Shown here: positions 1 to 6,652 of the stretch, piece by piece
Numbering within the stretch: the stretch's first letter is position 1
How the letters are laid out: the number at the start of each line of letters is the position of its first letter
Assembly (NCBI GenBank): GCA_014323965.1
Contig: JACONB010000007.1
Location: 1-21,968, forward strand
DNA from: Prochloron sp. SP5CPC1
GTDB lineage: Bacteria > Cyanobacteriota > Cyanobacteriia > Cyanobacteriales > Prochloraceae
DNA length: 21,968 nucleotides
Direction of reading: 5' to 3'
Made by a program: the position numbers and the translations under genes
Notes under the pieces: generated by a model
The model's database searches: none
Seen by the model: the letters and a program-made list of their open reading frames with translations, nothing else
What the model was told of the DNA's origin: nothing

Positions 1-112
1 CAGAGGAAGATAAGAGAGAGGGAAAGAGGTTTAATAAACTGATATAAGATAAAATAGTCCAAAAGCGCGATCACTAAGAGTGGCGCTGCGCGATCGCCAG
101 AGAGATTTAACT

Positions 113-910
113 ATGACTCAAGCTGTCGTCTCAGCAACCGAGATGGCCATCAATGAACCTCCTGAAATTGAACATTCCGAAATTGAACGTTTATTAACCT
201 TCCAAGAATATTTCGAATATGAAGGAGAACCGAGTGTTCGCTATGAATTAGTTAGGGGGAAACTAATACCCATGGGAGCCTCTACCCATTTACATACCAG
301 TATTTGCAAGTTTCTGCTCTACAAATTCCAGCGCTACTTTGCAGCCCAAAACTTGGATTTAGTGGCGAACGCTTTAGGTACCGGTGTACGAACTGAAGAA
401 AATACATCCAGAATTACTGATGTGGTAGTCTGTAGCCAAACTGTGTGGGAGCAAGTTCTTCATCGCCCCGGGGCTGGAGTTTTGGATTTTAACGATTTGC
501 CGATTCTGGTAGTGGAAATTGTCAGCAGCAATCGCCGAGATGATTATGTGATTAAACGTAATGAATAAGAAATAGCGCAAATTGCTGAGTATTGGATAGT
601 AGACGCGAAAAAGAAACGAGTGAGGGTGTTTACTAATCCTAGGAATGAAGAGGGATATGGTTCTGTAGATTTTACGGAAGATACGTCTATTGTTTCCAGT
701 CAATTTAAGAAGCTAGTTTTATCGGTGAAGGAACTGCTTGCTCCTCCGTTGGTGGAGGAATTAATTAAAGAAGAACAATTGCGAAGCAACCGCCCTTGGC
801 GTCCCAAAATCAAAACCCTGGAACAACAGGCCGAAACCGAACGCCAAAGGGCTGAAATCGAACGCCAACGAGCTGAAAAGTTAGCCCTGCGTTTACTAGA
901 AATAGATTAA
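113..910 (+). pseudogene. Uma2-family (DUF820) nuclease-like gene, broken by one in-frame stop
   Basis: The reading frame starts at ATG 113 and stops at TAA 566-568. The same frame then stays open to 910 and continues the family signature, with AQIAEYWIVDAKK directly after the stop. Uma2 proteins have a restriction-endonuclease-like fold and are greatly expanded in cyanobacteria; their cellular role is mostly unknown. Visible family features are the N-terminal LTFQEYFEYEGEP segment, an RITDVVV strand with the expected Asp, and LVVEIVS with the expected acidic residue. The tail (about 820-905) is a charged coiled coil with the repeat ERQRAEIERQRAEK. The stop falls where a Tyr or similar residue usually sits (NE-Y-EIAQ), so a single substitution explains it. 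An upstream in-frame ATG at 80 exists but precedes the family N-terminus. The remaining 151-residue product would lack the C-terminal helix, so it is probably inactive. Confidence 0.85.
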
Positions 911-1024
911 AATTACCTCCTATAGCAACCGCCACAAAGGTTGCGACTATGTACAAATGGGGTGATGGGGTGATATTGTAACAAAAGATCGCGAACTGCT
1001 ATAAGTACAAAATCTACTTGCTTC

Positions 1025-1765
1025 CTATCCTTCTATCCCTATGTAGGTTGGGTTGCGAAGGCTCCAAATGAAAGTTGCTAAGACTGCAAGGGCACAACAC
1101 CAAGCTATTATCCGTTCTGGAGAGGATATTTTTGGGGGTTTTTCACGTTGGGTTTTATTTTTTGGAGGGTTTGGGGGCATAGGAGGAGAATAATTGGGAT
1201 ATGATTGTCTATGGGAGTTTATTATAACTTGTTGTAGGCGATCGCCTTCTGTTTTAATACCATTGAGTAATTCTTTCAAGTTTATACGCTCTCCTAATTC
1301 TCCCACAAAATAGGTTTCCTCACTAGCTTCTTCTGCGACGTATTTGATGCGGTCTTCCAGGGTTATTTGGGATAGCTTCATAGTCGCCTTGACCTCCTCC
1401 TTGATGGATTTGGTGCTTTTTTTGCTTGATGTGACGTTAAATCTGCCGTCTGGTAGCACCTTAAAGTGCCACCCCAGGAAATCAAAGCCTTGAGTAGCCT
1501 TGAATATTCGTGTTTTGGCCTCATTAACCCGGAGACCGCGTTCATCTATAGTAGAGTATTTTCTTATTGACCAAATAATTGCGAGACTGTAAGGCGTTTT
1601 GCGAATTGGTTTGACATCCTCTCCATCCAAATCAAAGATTATGGATATAAATTCCCCGGATCCCTTTGTAGATTGCTGACTGTTACATTTTAGCATGAGC
1701 GGATCTTGGAACCTGGTTAGTCTTTTGTCTTTACAGATTCCCGCGCAAAGCCCACCTATGAACAA
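1025..1765 (-). pseudogene. Decayed group II intron reverse transcriptase/maturase fragment with unrelated tail
   Basis: An open frame reads on the minus strand. Its middle (about 1370-1560) matches the end of the RT thumb and the start of the maturase domain of group II intron proteins: ERGLRVNEAKTRIF, then GFDFLGWHFKVLPDGRF, then SKKSTKSIKEEVK. The catalytic YADD box, expected about 30 residues before ERGL, is degenerate (LDGED-like), and fingers, palm and the rest of domain X are absent. From about 1345 downwards the sequence stops resembling a maturase and becomes a proline/lysine-rich stretch ending in one hydrophobic segment (WCCALAVLATFIW). The first codons lie inside the left-end palindrome of the neighbouring IS element, so the true remnant probably begins near 1740. 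A minus-strand ATG at 1381, preceded by AGGAGG, could start a separate 118-residue membrane protein. I cannot tell whether that is real. Confidence 0.6.
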
Positions 1766-1783
1766 GGGTGGGATGTAGCGCGG
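1741..1783. repeat. Left-end nested palindrome of the tnpB element
   Basis: Outer arms CCGCGC (1741-1746) and GCGCGG (1778-1783) and inner arms CCCACC (1751-1756) and GGTGGG (1767-1772) are both perfect. They are separated by 4-5 nt bulges and a 10 nt loop. IS200/IS605 ends are recognised as imperfect hairpins by HUH transposases, and this one sits where the element's left end should be. Confidence 0.65.
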
Positions 1784-1858
1784 TGCGGCAAAAGCTCTCC
1801 GTCAAGTTTTGACAAAAAACCAATTTTTTGTTAGTCTAAAATTAGGAGGTGATGCCAA

Positions 1859-3117
1859 TTGTACGGATGTCAGCAAGAACTGATTAAGAGTTCTGAAACG
1901 TTGCCATTTCTCGAATATCTTTGCGCTACAGCCAATAAGCTCATTAACTGCGGAACTTATTTGGCGCGCCAGTGGTATTTTAAATGCAGGTATATCACGA
2001 GAAAATACGACGGAAGAATTGGAACTTAAAACCAATCCAAATTATCAATTTCTTCATTCTCAAGCAGCTCAACAAACCTTGCGAGGAGTCGCCGAGTCCT
2101 TCAAATCCTACAAGGAACTCTCATGGTCGTACCAAAAAGGAGAGTCAAAGAACCGACCCCGCATTCCTAACTACCGAAAAAAGGGAGGATTGGGAGTAAT
2201 AACTTATCCAAAACAGGCGCTCAGGTTAAAAGGCGACAAGGTCAGAATCCCTCTCGGTAAAAAGGTAAAAGCAGCTTTTCAAGTCGATAGTTTTTGGTTA
2301 AATTTTCCCACCAATCTAGATTTTAACAAGATGAAAAAAATGAGGATTCTCCCTCGCAACGGTTGCTTTTATGTCGAGTGGGTTTATCAGTTAGAAACCG
2401 AACCTATCGAACTGGATAAAGATAAGGTTTTGGATATTAATCACGGCTTAAACAACTGGCTAACCTGTGTCAGTAACGTGGAGAAGGGCTTTATTGTTGA
2501 TGGAAAACACCTAAAATATTTAAACCAATGGCATAACAAACAAATTGCCACGATTAAACAAGGGAAGTCTCAAGGATTCCAGTCGCAAAAAACTCTCTCA
2601 AATCACCGAAAAGCGCAACCGTAAAATGCGAGATGCAGTCAATAAAGCCGGAAGACTAGTCATTGGTCAAGTAGTTTTTGGCTGGAATAAAAAACAGAAA
2701 GACCGCATCGATATCGGTGCAGTAAACAATCAACAGTTTGTGCAAATCCCCACAGCCCGACTAAAGGAACGCATCAGGCAATTGTGTAAACTCTATGGGA
2801 TAGAGTTTGTTGAAACTGAAGAATCCTACACTTCTAAAGCGTCTTTTCTGGACGATGATTTCTTGCCCCCGGCATTAATCAATGGCGGGGGTGAAAAACC
2901 CAAAAGCTGGAAACCATCGGGAAAGCGAATTAAGCGGGGTTTGTATCGGATTTTAAGCGGTTTATTGGTGAACGCAGATAGCAATGCTTGTGCCAATATT
3001 CTTAGAAAAGTAAGCACCAAATTGAGATTGAATCTCAGTGGAGTGTCTAGGGGTGCTTTGACTGCGCCCGAGTATGAGTCCAAATTTGGACGACTTAAGA
3101 ATCCCACGTGCTTTTAG
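1859..3117 (+). pseudogene. tnpB: RNA-guided nuclease TnpB (IS200/IS605 family), two frameshifts
   Basis: TnpB is a RuvC-like, omega-RNA guided nuclease of transposons. The N-terminus is read from TTG 1859 (LYGCQQELIKSS...), with a strong AGGAGGTGA at 1844-1852 placed 6 nt upstream. This frame is lost near 2010, resumes one base over (EELELKTNPNYQF), and shifts again at the A6 run 2587-2592 into the frame that ends at TAG 3115-3117. RuvC landmarks remain: the Asp of DINHGLNNW (about 2440), the Glu of FVETEESYTSKASF (about 2815) and the Asp of VNADSNACANI (about 2970). Between LVIGQ and VVFGWN about nine residues normal for this subfamily appear to be missing. The zinc-finger cysteines of other TnpB groups are not seen. 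The gene is probably non-functional unless programmed frameshifting acts twice. Confidence 0.85.
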
Positions 3118-3132
3118 CCATGGGAGTGTCAA
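3102..3132 (+). repeat. Right-end hairpin of the tnpB element
   Basis: TCCCA (3102-3106) pairs with TGGGA (3121-3125) around a loop with TGCTTTTAGC, then GTGTCAA follows. The hairpin overlaps the tnpB stop codon, as is usual for this IS group, where the right end encodes the 3' part of the guide RNA. One C/A mismatch (3107 opposite 3120) breaks what is normally a longer stem. Confidence 0.6.
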
Positions 3133-3211
3133 ATTAGGCTATAATATCACCTAAGATACCGTCAGTAAAGATATAGAATAGATTTCAACCATAGATAAAT
3201 AATCAGCAACT

Positions 3212-3733
3212 ATGCCCAGAACCCAACGGAACGACAACTTTATTGACAAAAGCTTCACGGTAATGGCTGATATCATTCTGAAAGCCCTACCGACGAATAA
3301 AAAATCCAAAGAAGCTTTTGCTTACTATCGCGACGGGATGTCAGCTCAGTCAGACGGCGAATATGCAGAGGCTTTGGAAAACTACGAAGAAGCCCTTAAG
3401 TTAGAGGAAGACACCAACGATCGCAGTTATATCCTCTATAATATCGCCCTGATCCACACTAGCAATGGGGAACATGAAAAAGCGTTAGAATATTATCAAC
3501 AAGCCCTAGAATTCAATCCCCAAATGCCCCAAGCCCTGAATAATGTTGCCGTCATTTATCATTTTCAGGGAGAAAGAGCAAAGGAAGCAGGGGAAGAGGA
3601 GAGGGCAGAGGCTTTGTTTGACAAAGCGGCTGAATTTTGGAAACAAGCCATTCGCATTGCTCCCAATAACTATATAGAAGCTCAAAACTGGCTCAAAATA
3701 ACCGGGCGTTCCGAAATGGATGTCTTCTTCTAG
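3212..3733 (+). CDS. ycf3: Photosystem I assembly protein Ycf3
   Basis: Ycf3 is a thylakoid-associated tetratricopeptide chaperone that assembles PsaA/PsaB into photosystem I. The 173-residue length is the family length, and the N-terminus MPRTQRNDNFIDKSFTVMAD is the near-invariant start of the family, which fixes the initiation codon. Three TPR units are visible: residues about 35-68 (AFAYYRDGMSAQSDGEYAEA), 72-105 (YILYNIALIHTSNGEHEKAL) and 120-153, followed by the signature NYIEAQNWLKITGR. The start has no convincing Shine-Dalgarno sequence. A TATAAT at 3140-3145 lies about 70 nt upstream, immediately beyond the right end of the tnpB element, so that insertion may have replaced the natural -35 region. 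The next gene, gatC, follows after 39 nt on the same strand. Confidence 0.97.
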   Translation: MPRTQRNDNFIDKSFTVMADIILKALPTNKKSKEAFAYYRDGMSAQSDGEYAEALENYEEALKLEEDTNDRSYILYNIALIHTSNGEHEKALEYYQQALEFNPQMPQALNNVAVIYHFQGERAKEAGEEERAEALFDKAAEFWKQAIRIAPNNYIEAQNWLKITGRSEMDVFF

Positions 3734-3772
3734 CTCCCTGGTAACCTGTATTCATCTCAACCCAAAGTCACT

Positions 3773-4063
3773 ATGATTGATGTAGAGCAAGTTCGTAAAG
3801 TAGCCCACCTGGCTCGTTTGCAATTAGAACCTGCAACTGATGAGCAATTTGCGACTCAATTGAGCAGTATTCTCGAATATTTTGAACAGTTACAGGAATT
3901 AGATACATCCAATGTAACTCCAACCACGAGAGCAATTGAAATTAACAACGTTACCCGCCCCGATGAATTGGAACCCCTGAGCCAACGGGAAGCCATTTTA
4001 GCAGAAGCACCCTCCCGGGATGATGACTTCTTCCGGGTACCGCAAATTTTGAGTTCTGAATAA
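3773..4063 (+). CDS. gatC: Asp-tRNA(Asn)/Glu-tRNA(Gln) amidotransferase subunit C
   Basis: GatC is the small stabilising subunit of the GatCAB amidotransferase, which converts misacylated Glu-tRNA(Gln) to Gln-tRNA(Gln) in organisms that lack GlnRS, including cyanobacteria. The 96-residue protein has the standard layout: an N-terminal helix VRKVAHLARLQL, the ILEYFEQLQELDTSNV segment, and the C-terminal tail RDDDFFRVPQIL that wraps the GatA/GatB interface. Length and all these motifs match the family. The gene lies between ycf3 and a PD-(D/E)XK-like gene that starts 8 nt after its stop, so co-transcription is plausible. gatA and gatB are not in this window. Confidence 0.96.
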   Translation: MIDVEQVRKVAHLARLQLEPATDEQFATQLSSILEYFEQLQELDTSNVTPTTRAIEINNVTRPDELEPLSQREAILAEAPSRDDDFFRVPQILSSE

Positions 4064-4071
4064 CGACTCTC

Positions 4072-4680
4072 ATGGCAAAATTCAAAATCCTTCAGGAAGA
4101 TCAATCCTATACCTTTCGTTCCTACTTCGAGATGACTTACGAAGTGGACCAAATTCTTGCCGAACTTGGATATGGCTTTACCAGTGATGTGTTGGAGCTT
4201 CCCAAAACGGGGAAGTCCCTCACCCCCTTTAATCAGCTTCAGCAAGATATCCAAGACTCTTTGAAATTGATAATTTTATCCAGTGAAACAGCTCGAAGAG
4301 AAGTAATTATTGCCCCGATTTTACTGGCTGTTGCCCGGTTTTGTCGTTGTCAAATTCGTTTAGAATATCCCCTTCATGTCAGTAACTGGCTGAAGGGAAA
4401 TCTCGACTACTTATTAAAGTCCCCACAAAACTTTTTGGTGGTAGAGGCGAAGAAGGAAGATTTATCGCGAGGGTTTACCCAGTTAGCTGCTGAAATGATT
4501 GCCCTGGCTCAGGTAGAAGAGCAAGAGATTGTTTATGGAGCCGTAACCATGGGTGACGGTTGGCGATTTGGCAAATTAGCTCAAGCAACTCGCATGATTA
4601 CCCAAGACATCATGTTGTATAGTGTTCCGGCTCAATTAGAATTGCTACTCCAAATTTTAGTGGGTCTTATTGAGCTATAG
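4072..4680 (+). CDS. Putative PD-(D/E)XK nuclease-like protein (paralogue A)
   Basis: I do not know a named function. The 202-residue protein looks like a small restriction-endonuclease-like fold. There is an early helix with SSETARREVIIAPIL (residues 71-85), then IRLEYPLHVS, then an Asp in GNLDYLL (D112), then FLVVEAKKEDL with E125 and K127, then QLAAEMIAL with Q137. This is the D...ExK...Q order expected of PD-(D/E)XK active sites. The gene starts 8 nt after gatC. A second copy at 9897-10532 on the other strand shares the same order of motifs and roughly a third to a half of residues in the core. Either could be a genuine nuclease, a former part of a defence or repair system, or a binding-only relative. 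The family appears to be widespread and uncharacterised in cyanobacteria; that part is from memory. Confidence 0.7.
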   Translation: MAKFKILQEDQSYTFRSYFEMTYEVDQILAELGYGFTSDVLELPKTGKSLTPFNQLQQDIQDSLKLIILSSETARREVIIAPILLAVARFCRCQIRLEYPLHVSNWLKGNLDYLLKSPQNFLVVEAKKEDLSRGFTQLAAEMIALAQVEEQEIVYGAVTMGDGWRFGKLAQATRMITQDIMLYSVPAQLELLLQILVGLIEL

Positions 4681-4686
4681 TTATAG

Positions 4687-4710
4687 CACGTACCTTGACA
4701 CGTACCTTGA
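4687..4710 (+). repeat. Tandem 12-bp duplication
   Basis: CACGTACCTTGA occurs twice head to tail (4687-4698 and 4699-4710) just after the stop of the preceding gene. It forms the apparent 5' end of the XisH remnant. It may mark a repair or deletion junction. Confidence 0.8.
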
Positions 4711-4886
4711 CAGTTAGGAATTTAATTGCCCTAGAGGAAGAGGAAGCAGATAGAAGATTGTACTTGGCAGTTCCCTTGGATATTTACAAACGATTCTTTA
4801 AATATCCATTTATTCAAACTGTGATTAGCCGCAACGAAATTCCATTACTTGTACCAACGTTTTTTCCAAACCTTAGTGGTCTCTAG
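4695..4886 (+). pseudogene. C-terminal remnant of a XisH-type protein
   Basis: XisH (fdxN element excision controlling factor) proteins are about 140 residues long and usually precede xisI. They have an endonuclease-like fold and are abundant in filamentous cyanobacteria. Only the C-terminal quarter is recognisable here: RRLYLAVPLDIYKRFFKYPF followed by IQTVISRNEIPLLV (about 4755-4853). The N-terminal domain is missing and the fragment starts within a 12-bp tandem duplication. The usual C-terminal strand after LLV is replaced by sequence that overlaps the end of the convergent mnmD gene. No xisI follows. It is unlikely to be functional. Confidence 0.65.
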
Positions 4887-5711
4887 CAAACTAACAAGTT
4901 GTGAGTTTTGCCTCCGTCTCAATATTATCTCTCTGGAATCTTTCAGCATAGGATCCCGGTAGGGAATAGCTGCACGAGTTTGTAAATGTTCTCGTTCCTG
5001 TAGGGAAAGGGGTGGCAGATCGGCGCCAGTTTTGTTAGCAACCGTACCAGGAGATCGCCTCCCCACGCTCTTACTTGCTCCTACTGTCAAACCAGCTAGT
5101 TGTAAAGCAACCCGCACAGCAGCAGCACAGGAATAAGTAGCCAATATTCCCGTTGGTTTCAAGCAGATAGCTACCAGAGAGAGAAATTCTACTGTCCAAA
5201 GCTGAGGACATTTTGGGGGGGAAAAAGGATCCAGAAAAATGGCATCTGCTTGAAAATTTAACCCAATAACTTGTTTTATAGTTACCCTCCCATCTCCCCA
5301 AAACAGTTTAGCTTGTAAATGAGACTTTTTTACTTCCTGATTCACTGCTAAGGTAGCTAGTAATTGAGGAATAGGTGGTTTCCACAGTTCCAATAATTGG
5401 GAGGCGCGCGCTTTCTGGCATACTCTTGGCTCTAGTTCCAAAGCAATTAACTGAATTTGAATGTGAGGATTTACTTTCCAAATAGTTGCTAAAGCCGCAG
5501 CACTATTATAACCCAATCCATAGCAAATATCCAAGATTTGCAATGAATTTTTTTGTTGAGCTAACTGTTCCAAACCACAAGGTAAGACAAACTTTTCTTC
5601 AGCTTCTTGCTTTGCTCCAGAGCGAGAGTGAAAAGTTTCCTGAAACTCAGGAGAAAAGAAAGTAAAAGAGCCATCCCCCGTTAATTTAACAACTAATTCA
5701 TCCTTACTCAT
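4845..5711 (-). CDS. mnmD: tRNA 5-methylaminomethyl-2-thiouridine(34) methyltransferase, MnmD/MnmC-like
   Basis: The protein resembles the methyltransferase half of MnmC, which methylates the wobble uridine side chain of certain tRNAs using S-adenosylmethionine. It has 288 residues and lacks the FAD-dependent oxidase half of enterobacterial MnmC, as in other stand-alone MnmD proteins. Visible motifs are the N-terminal GDGSFTFFSPEFQETFHS, RSGAKQEAEEKFV, the SAM-binding strand LQILDICYGLGYNSAAAL, and the downstream AIFLDPFSPPKCPQLWT block with the catalytic-site Asp/Pro signature. A further ILATYSCAAAVRVAL strand follows. The start at 5711 lies 6 nt after the mobA stop, so the two form a likely operon. 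The last codons overlap the XisH remnant on the other strand. Confidence 0.85.
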   Translation of the reverse strand: MSKDELVVKLTGDGSFTFFSPEFQETFHSRSGAKQEAEEKFVLPCGLEQLAQQKNSLQILDICYGLGYNSAAALATIWKVNPHIQIQLIALELEPRVCQKARASQLLELWKPPIPQLLATLAVNQEVKKSHLQAKLFWGDGRVTIKQVIGLNFQADAIFLDPFSPPKCPQLWTVEFLSLVAICLKPTGILATYSCAAAVRVALQLAGLTVGASKSVGRRSPGTVANKTGADLPPLSLQEREHLQTRAAIPYRDPMLKDSREIILRRRQNSQLVSLLETTKVWKKRWYK

Positions 5712-5727
5712 CTGCGTTTATCTGCGG
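5709..5727 (-). repeat. Short dispersed repeat (CGCAGAT x2) at the mobA-mnmD junction
   Basis: On the minus strand CCGCAGATAAACGCAGATGA contains two CGCAGAT units at a 9-bp period. It spans the mobA stop and the mnmD start, and resembles the CCGCAGA-type intergenic repeats elsewhere in the window. Confidence 0.55.
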
Positions 5728-6263
5728 ACGCCAAGGGTTGGTAATTCTCCCACTGGATGTAGTTTCAACCAACTCTGAAATGACCTACCACCTTGGGCGA
5801 TAAAATCAGTCAAGTTAGGTAAACAACGGCGACGATAAAAACCGCATAAAGGTTCCCAACCTTTCTCACTTTTAGGTAAAACAGCCACCACCTCTTCTTT
5901 TACCACCTCCAGATACCCAATCCATTCCCGGATATCCTTCCCTAATAGTAGGGGTAAATCGCAAGCCAACAACAACACCCACTCAGTTTCTACCAGGGGT
6001 AAAGATTGGGCAAATGCTACCAATGGTCCCTCACCACCCAGTTCTGGCAAAAAACCGCAGTGGTGAGGTACAATATGCTGGTATCTTTCAGGCCAAGGGG
6101 TAACTACCTGGACTGAATTACTGCATTCTGTAGCTACCAGGCAAATTCGCTCCAACATCACCACACCATTGATGGGAATTAAAGCTTTATCCCTTCCCAT
6201 CCGCGAACTTGTTCCTCCTGCTAGTATAAGGATACTTATTCTTCCTGTGGCTAAATTTTCCAT
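5718..6263 (-). CDS. mobA: Molybdenum cofactor guanylyltransferase MobA, shortened C-terminus
   Basis: MobA transfers GMP from GTP to molybdopterin to make the guanine dinucleotide cofactor. The nucleotide-binding signature LILAGGTSSRMGRDKALIP is at the N-terminus. The middle has FLPELGGEGPLVAFAQSL (the GPLxG-type loop) and the metal-binding LLLACDLPLL. A C-terminal GWEPLCGFYRR block follows. I chose ATG 6263 (MENLATG), since the ATG at 6275 would overlap the divergent gene; no clear ribosome binding site helps. The protein ends LGVRR about 15-20 residues early: the family tail with an N-x-NTP-E-D type motif is absent. The last codons coincide with a dispersed repeat (two CGCAGAT units). The enzyme may still fold, but the missing tail is notable. 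Confidence 0.88.
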   Translation of the reverse strand: MENLATGRISILILAGGTSSRMGRDKALIPINGVVMLERICLVATECSNSVQVVTPWPERYQHIVPHHCGFLPELGGEGPLVAFAQSLPLVETEWVLLLACDLPLLLGKDIREWIGYLEVVKEEVVAVLPKSEKGWEPLCGFYRRRCLPNLTDFIAQGGRSFQSWLKLHPVGELPTLGVRR

Positions 6264-6269
6264 AATATC

Positions 6270-6635
6270 ATGCAAAAAGAGCAGGAGCAGTTCGAGCAGT
6301 TCAAGCTATCTATGTACCTTGTTCCAGTGCTAGGATTTTTTCTGGCTCTGTGGACCCTTTATTGGCGTCAAGGTAGCCCCAAAGTACAAAAAGTATCCCG
6401 CTTATCCGTTACTCTTACCCTCTGCTGGCTAATGAGTTACAGTTTGCTCTGGACAGGAGCAGCACAAACATCGGAGTTCTTGACTCTAAGGTTATTATAT
6501 CTCAATAGCCTACTCACTTCTGGTTATTTTCTCCTATGTCTCAGTTTAATGATCCGTTTGTGGCAGGGAAAATCACCCCGTCTGCCTTTGTTTAGTCCCA
6601 TTGCCGAGAGATTTATCGGTAAACGTTTATCTTGA
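6270..6635 (+). CDS. Small membrane protein of unknown function upstream of the LCP gene
   Basis: I do not recognise a named family. The 121 residues show three hydrophobic segments: about 15-30 (MYLVPVLGFFLALWTLYW), 45-62 (LSVTLTLCWLMSYSLLW) and 78-97 (YLNSLLTSGYFLLCLSLMIR), with a basic C-terminus. The start at 6270 is nearly back to back with mobA on the other strand. A second Met 14 codons later (6312) is an alternative, and neither has a good Shine-Dalgarno. The stop overlaps the first possible codons of the LytR-CpsA-Psr gene, so the two are probably co-transcribed and may act together at the cytoplasmic membrane. Confidence 0.75.
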   Translation: MQKEQEQFEQFKLSMYLVPVLGFFLALWTLYWRQGSPKVQKVSRLSVTLTLCWLMSYSLLWTGAAQTSEFLTLRLLYLNSLLTSGYFLLCLSLMIRLWQGKSPRLPLFSPIAERFIGKRLS

Positions 6636-6652
6636 GTTCACCACCGAAAACA

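Larger units (their letters stand above)
1741..3132 (+). mobile_element. IS200/IS605-type element carrying only tnpB (degenerate)
   Basis: The element is defined by a tnpB-like gene flanked by end structures. The left side (1741-1783) is a nested palindrome: CCGCGC/GCGCGG outer arms around CCCACC/GGTGGG inner arms. The right side (3102-3132) is a hairpin TCCCA..TGGGA with loop TTTTAG, followed by GAGTGTCAA. This resembles the conserved right end of many cyanobacterial tnpB elements and the 3' part of the guide RNA transcript of TnpB systems. No tnpA is present, so movement would need a transposase in trans. The element lies directly beside the RT fragment and about 8 bp upstream of a TATAAT motif near ycf3. 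The exact cleavage positions are inferred. Confidence 0.75.

Noticed and set aside
3212..3560. The exported protein at 8708-9592 as a Ycf3 relative
   Set aside because: They share only generic TPR patterns; one has a signal peptide and lacks Ycf3 signatures.
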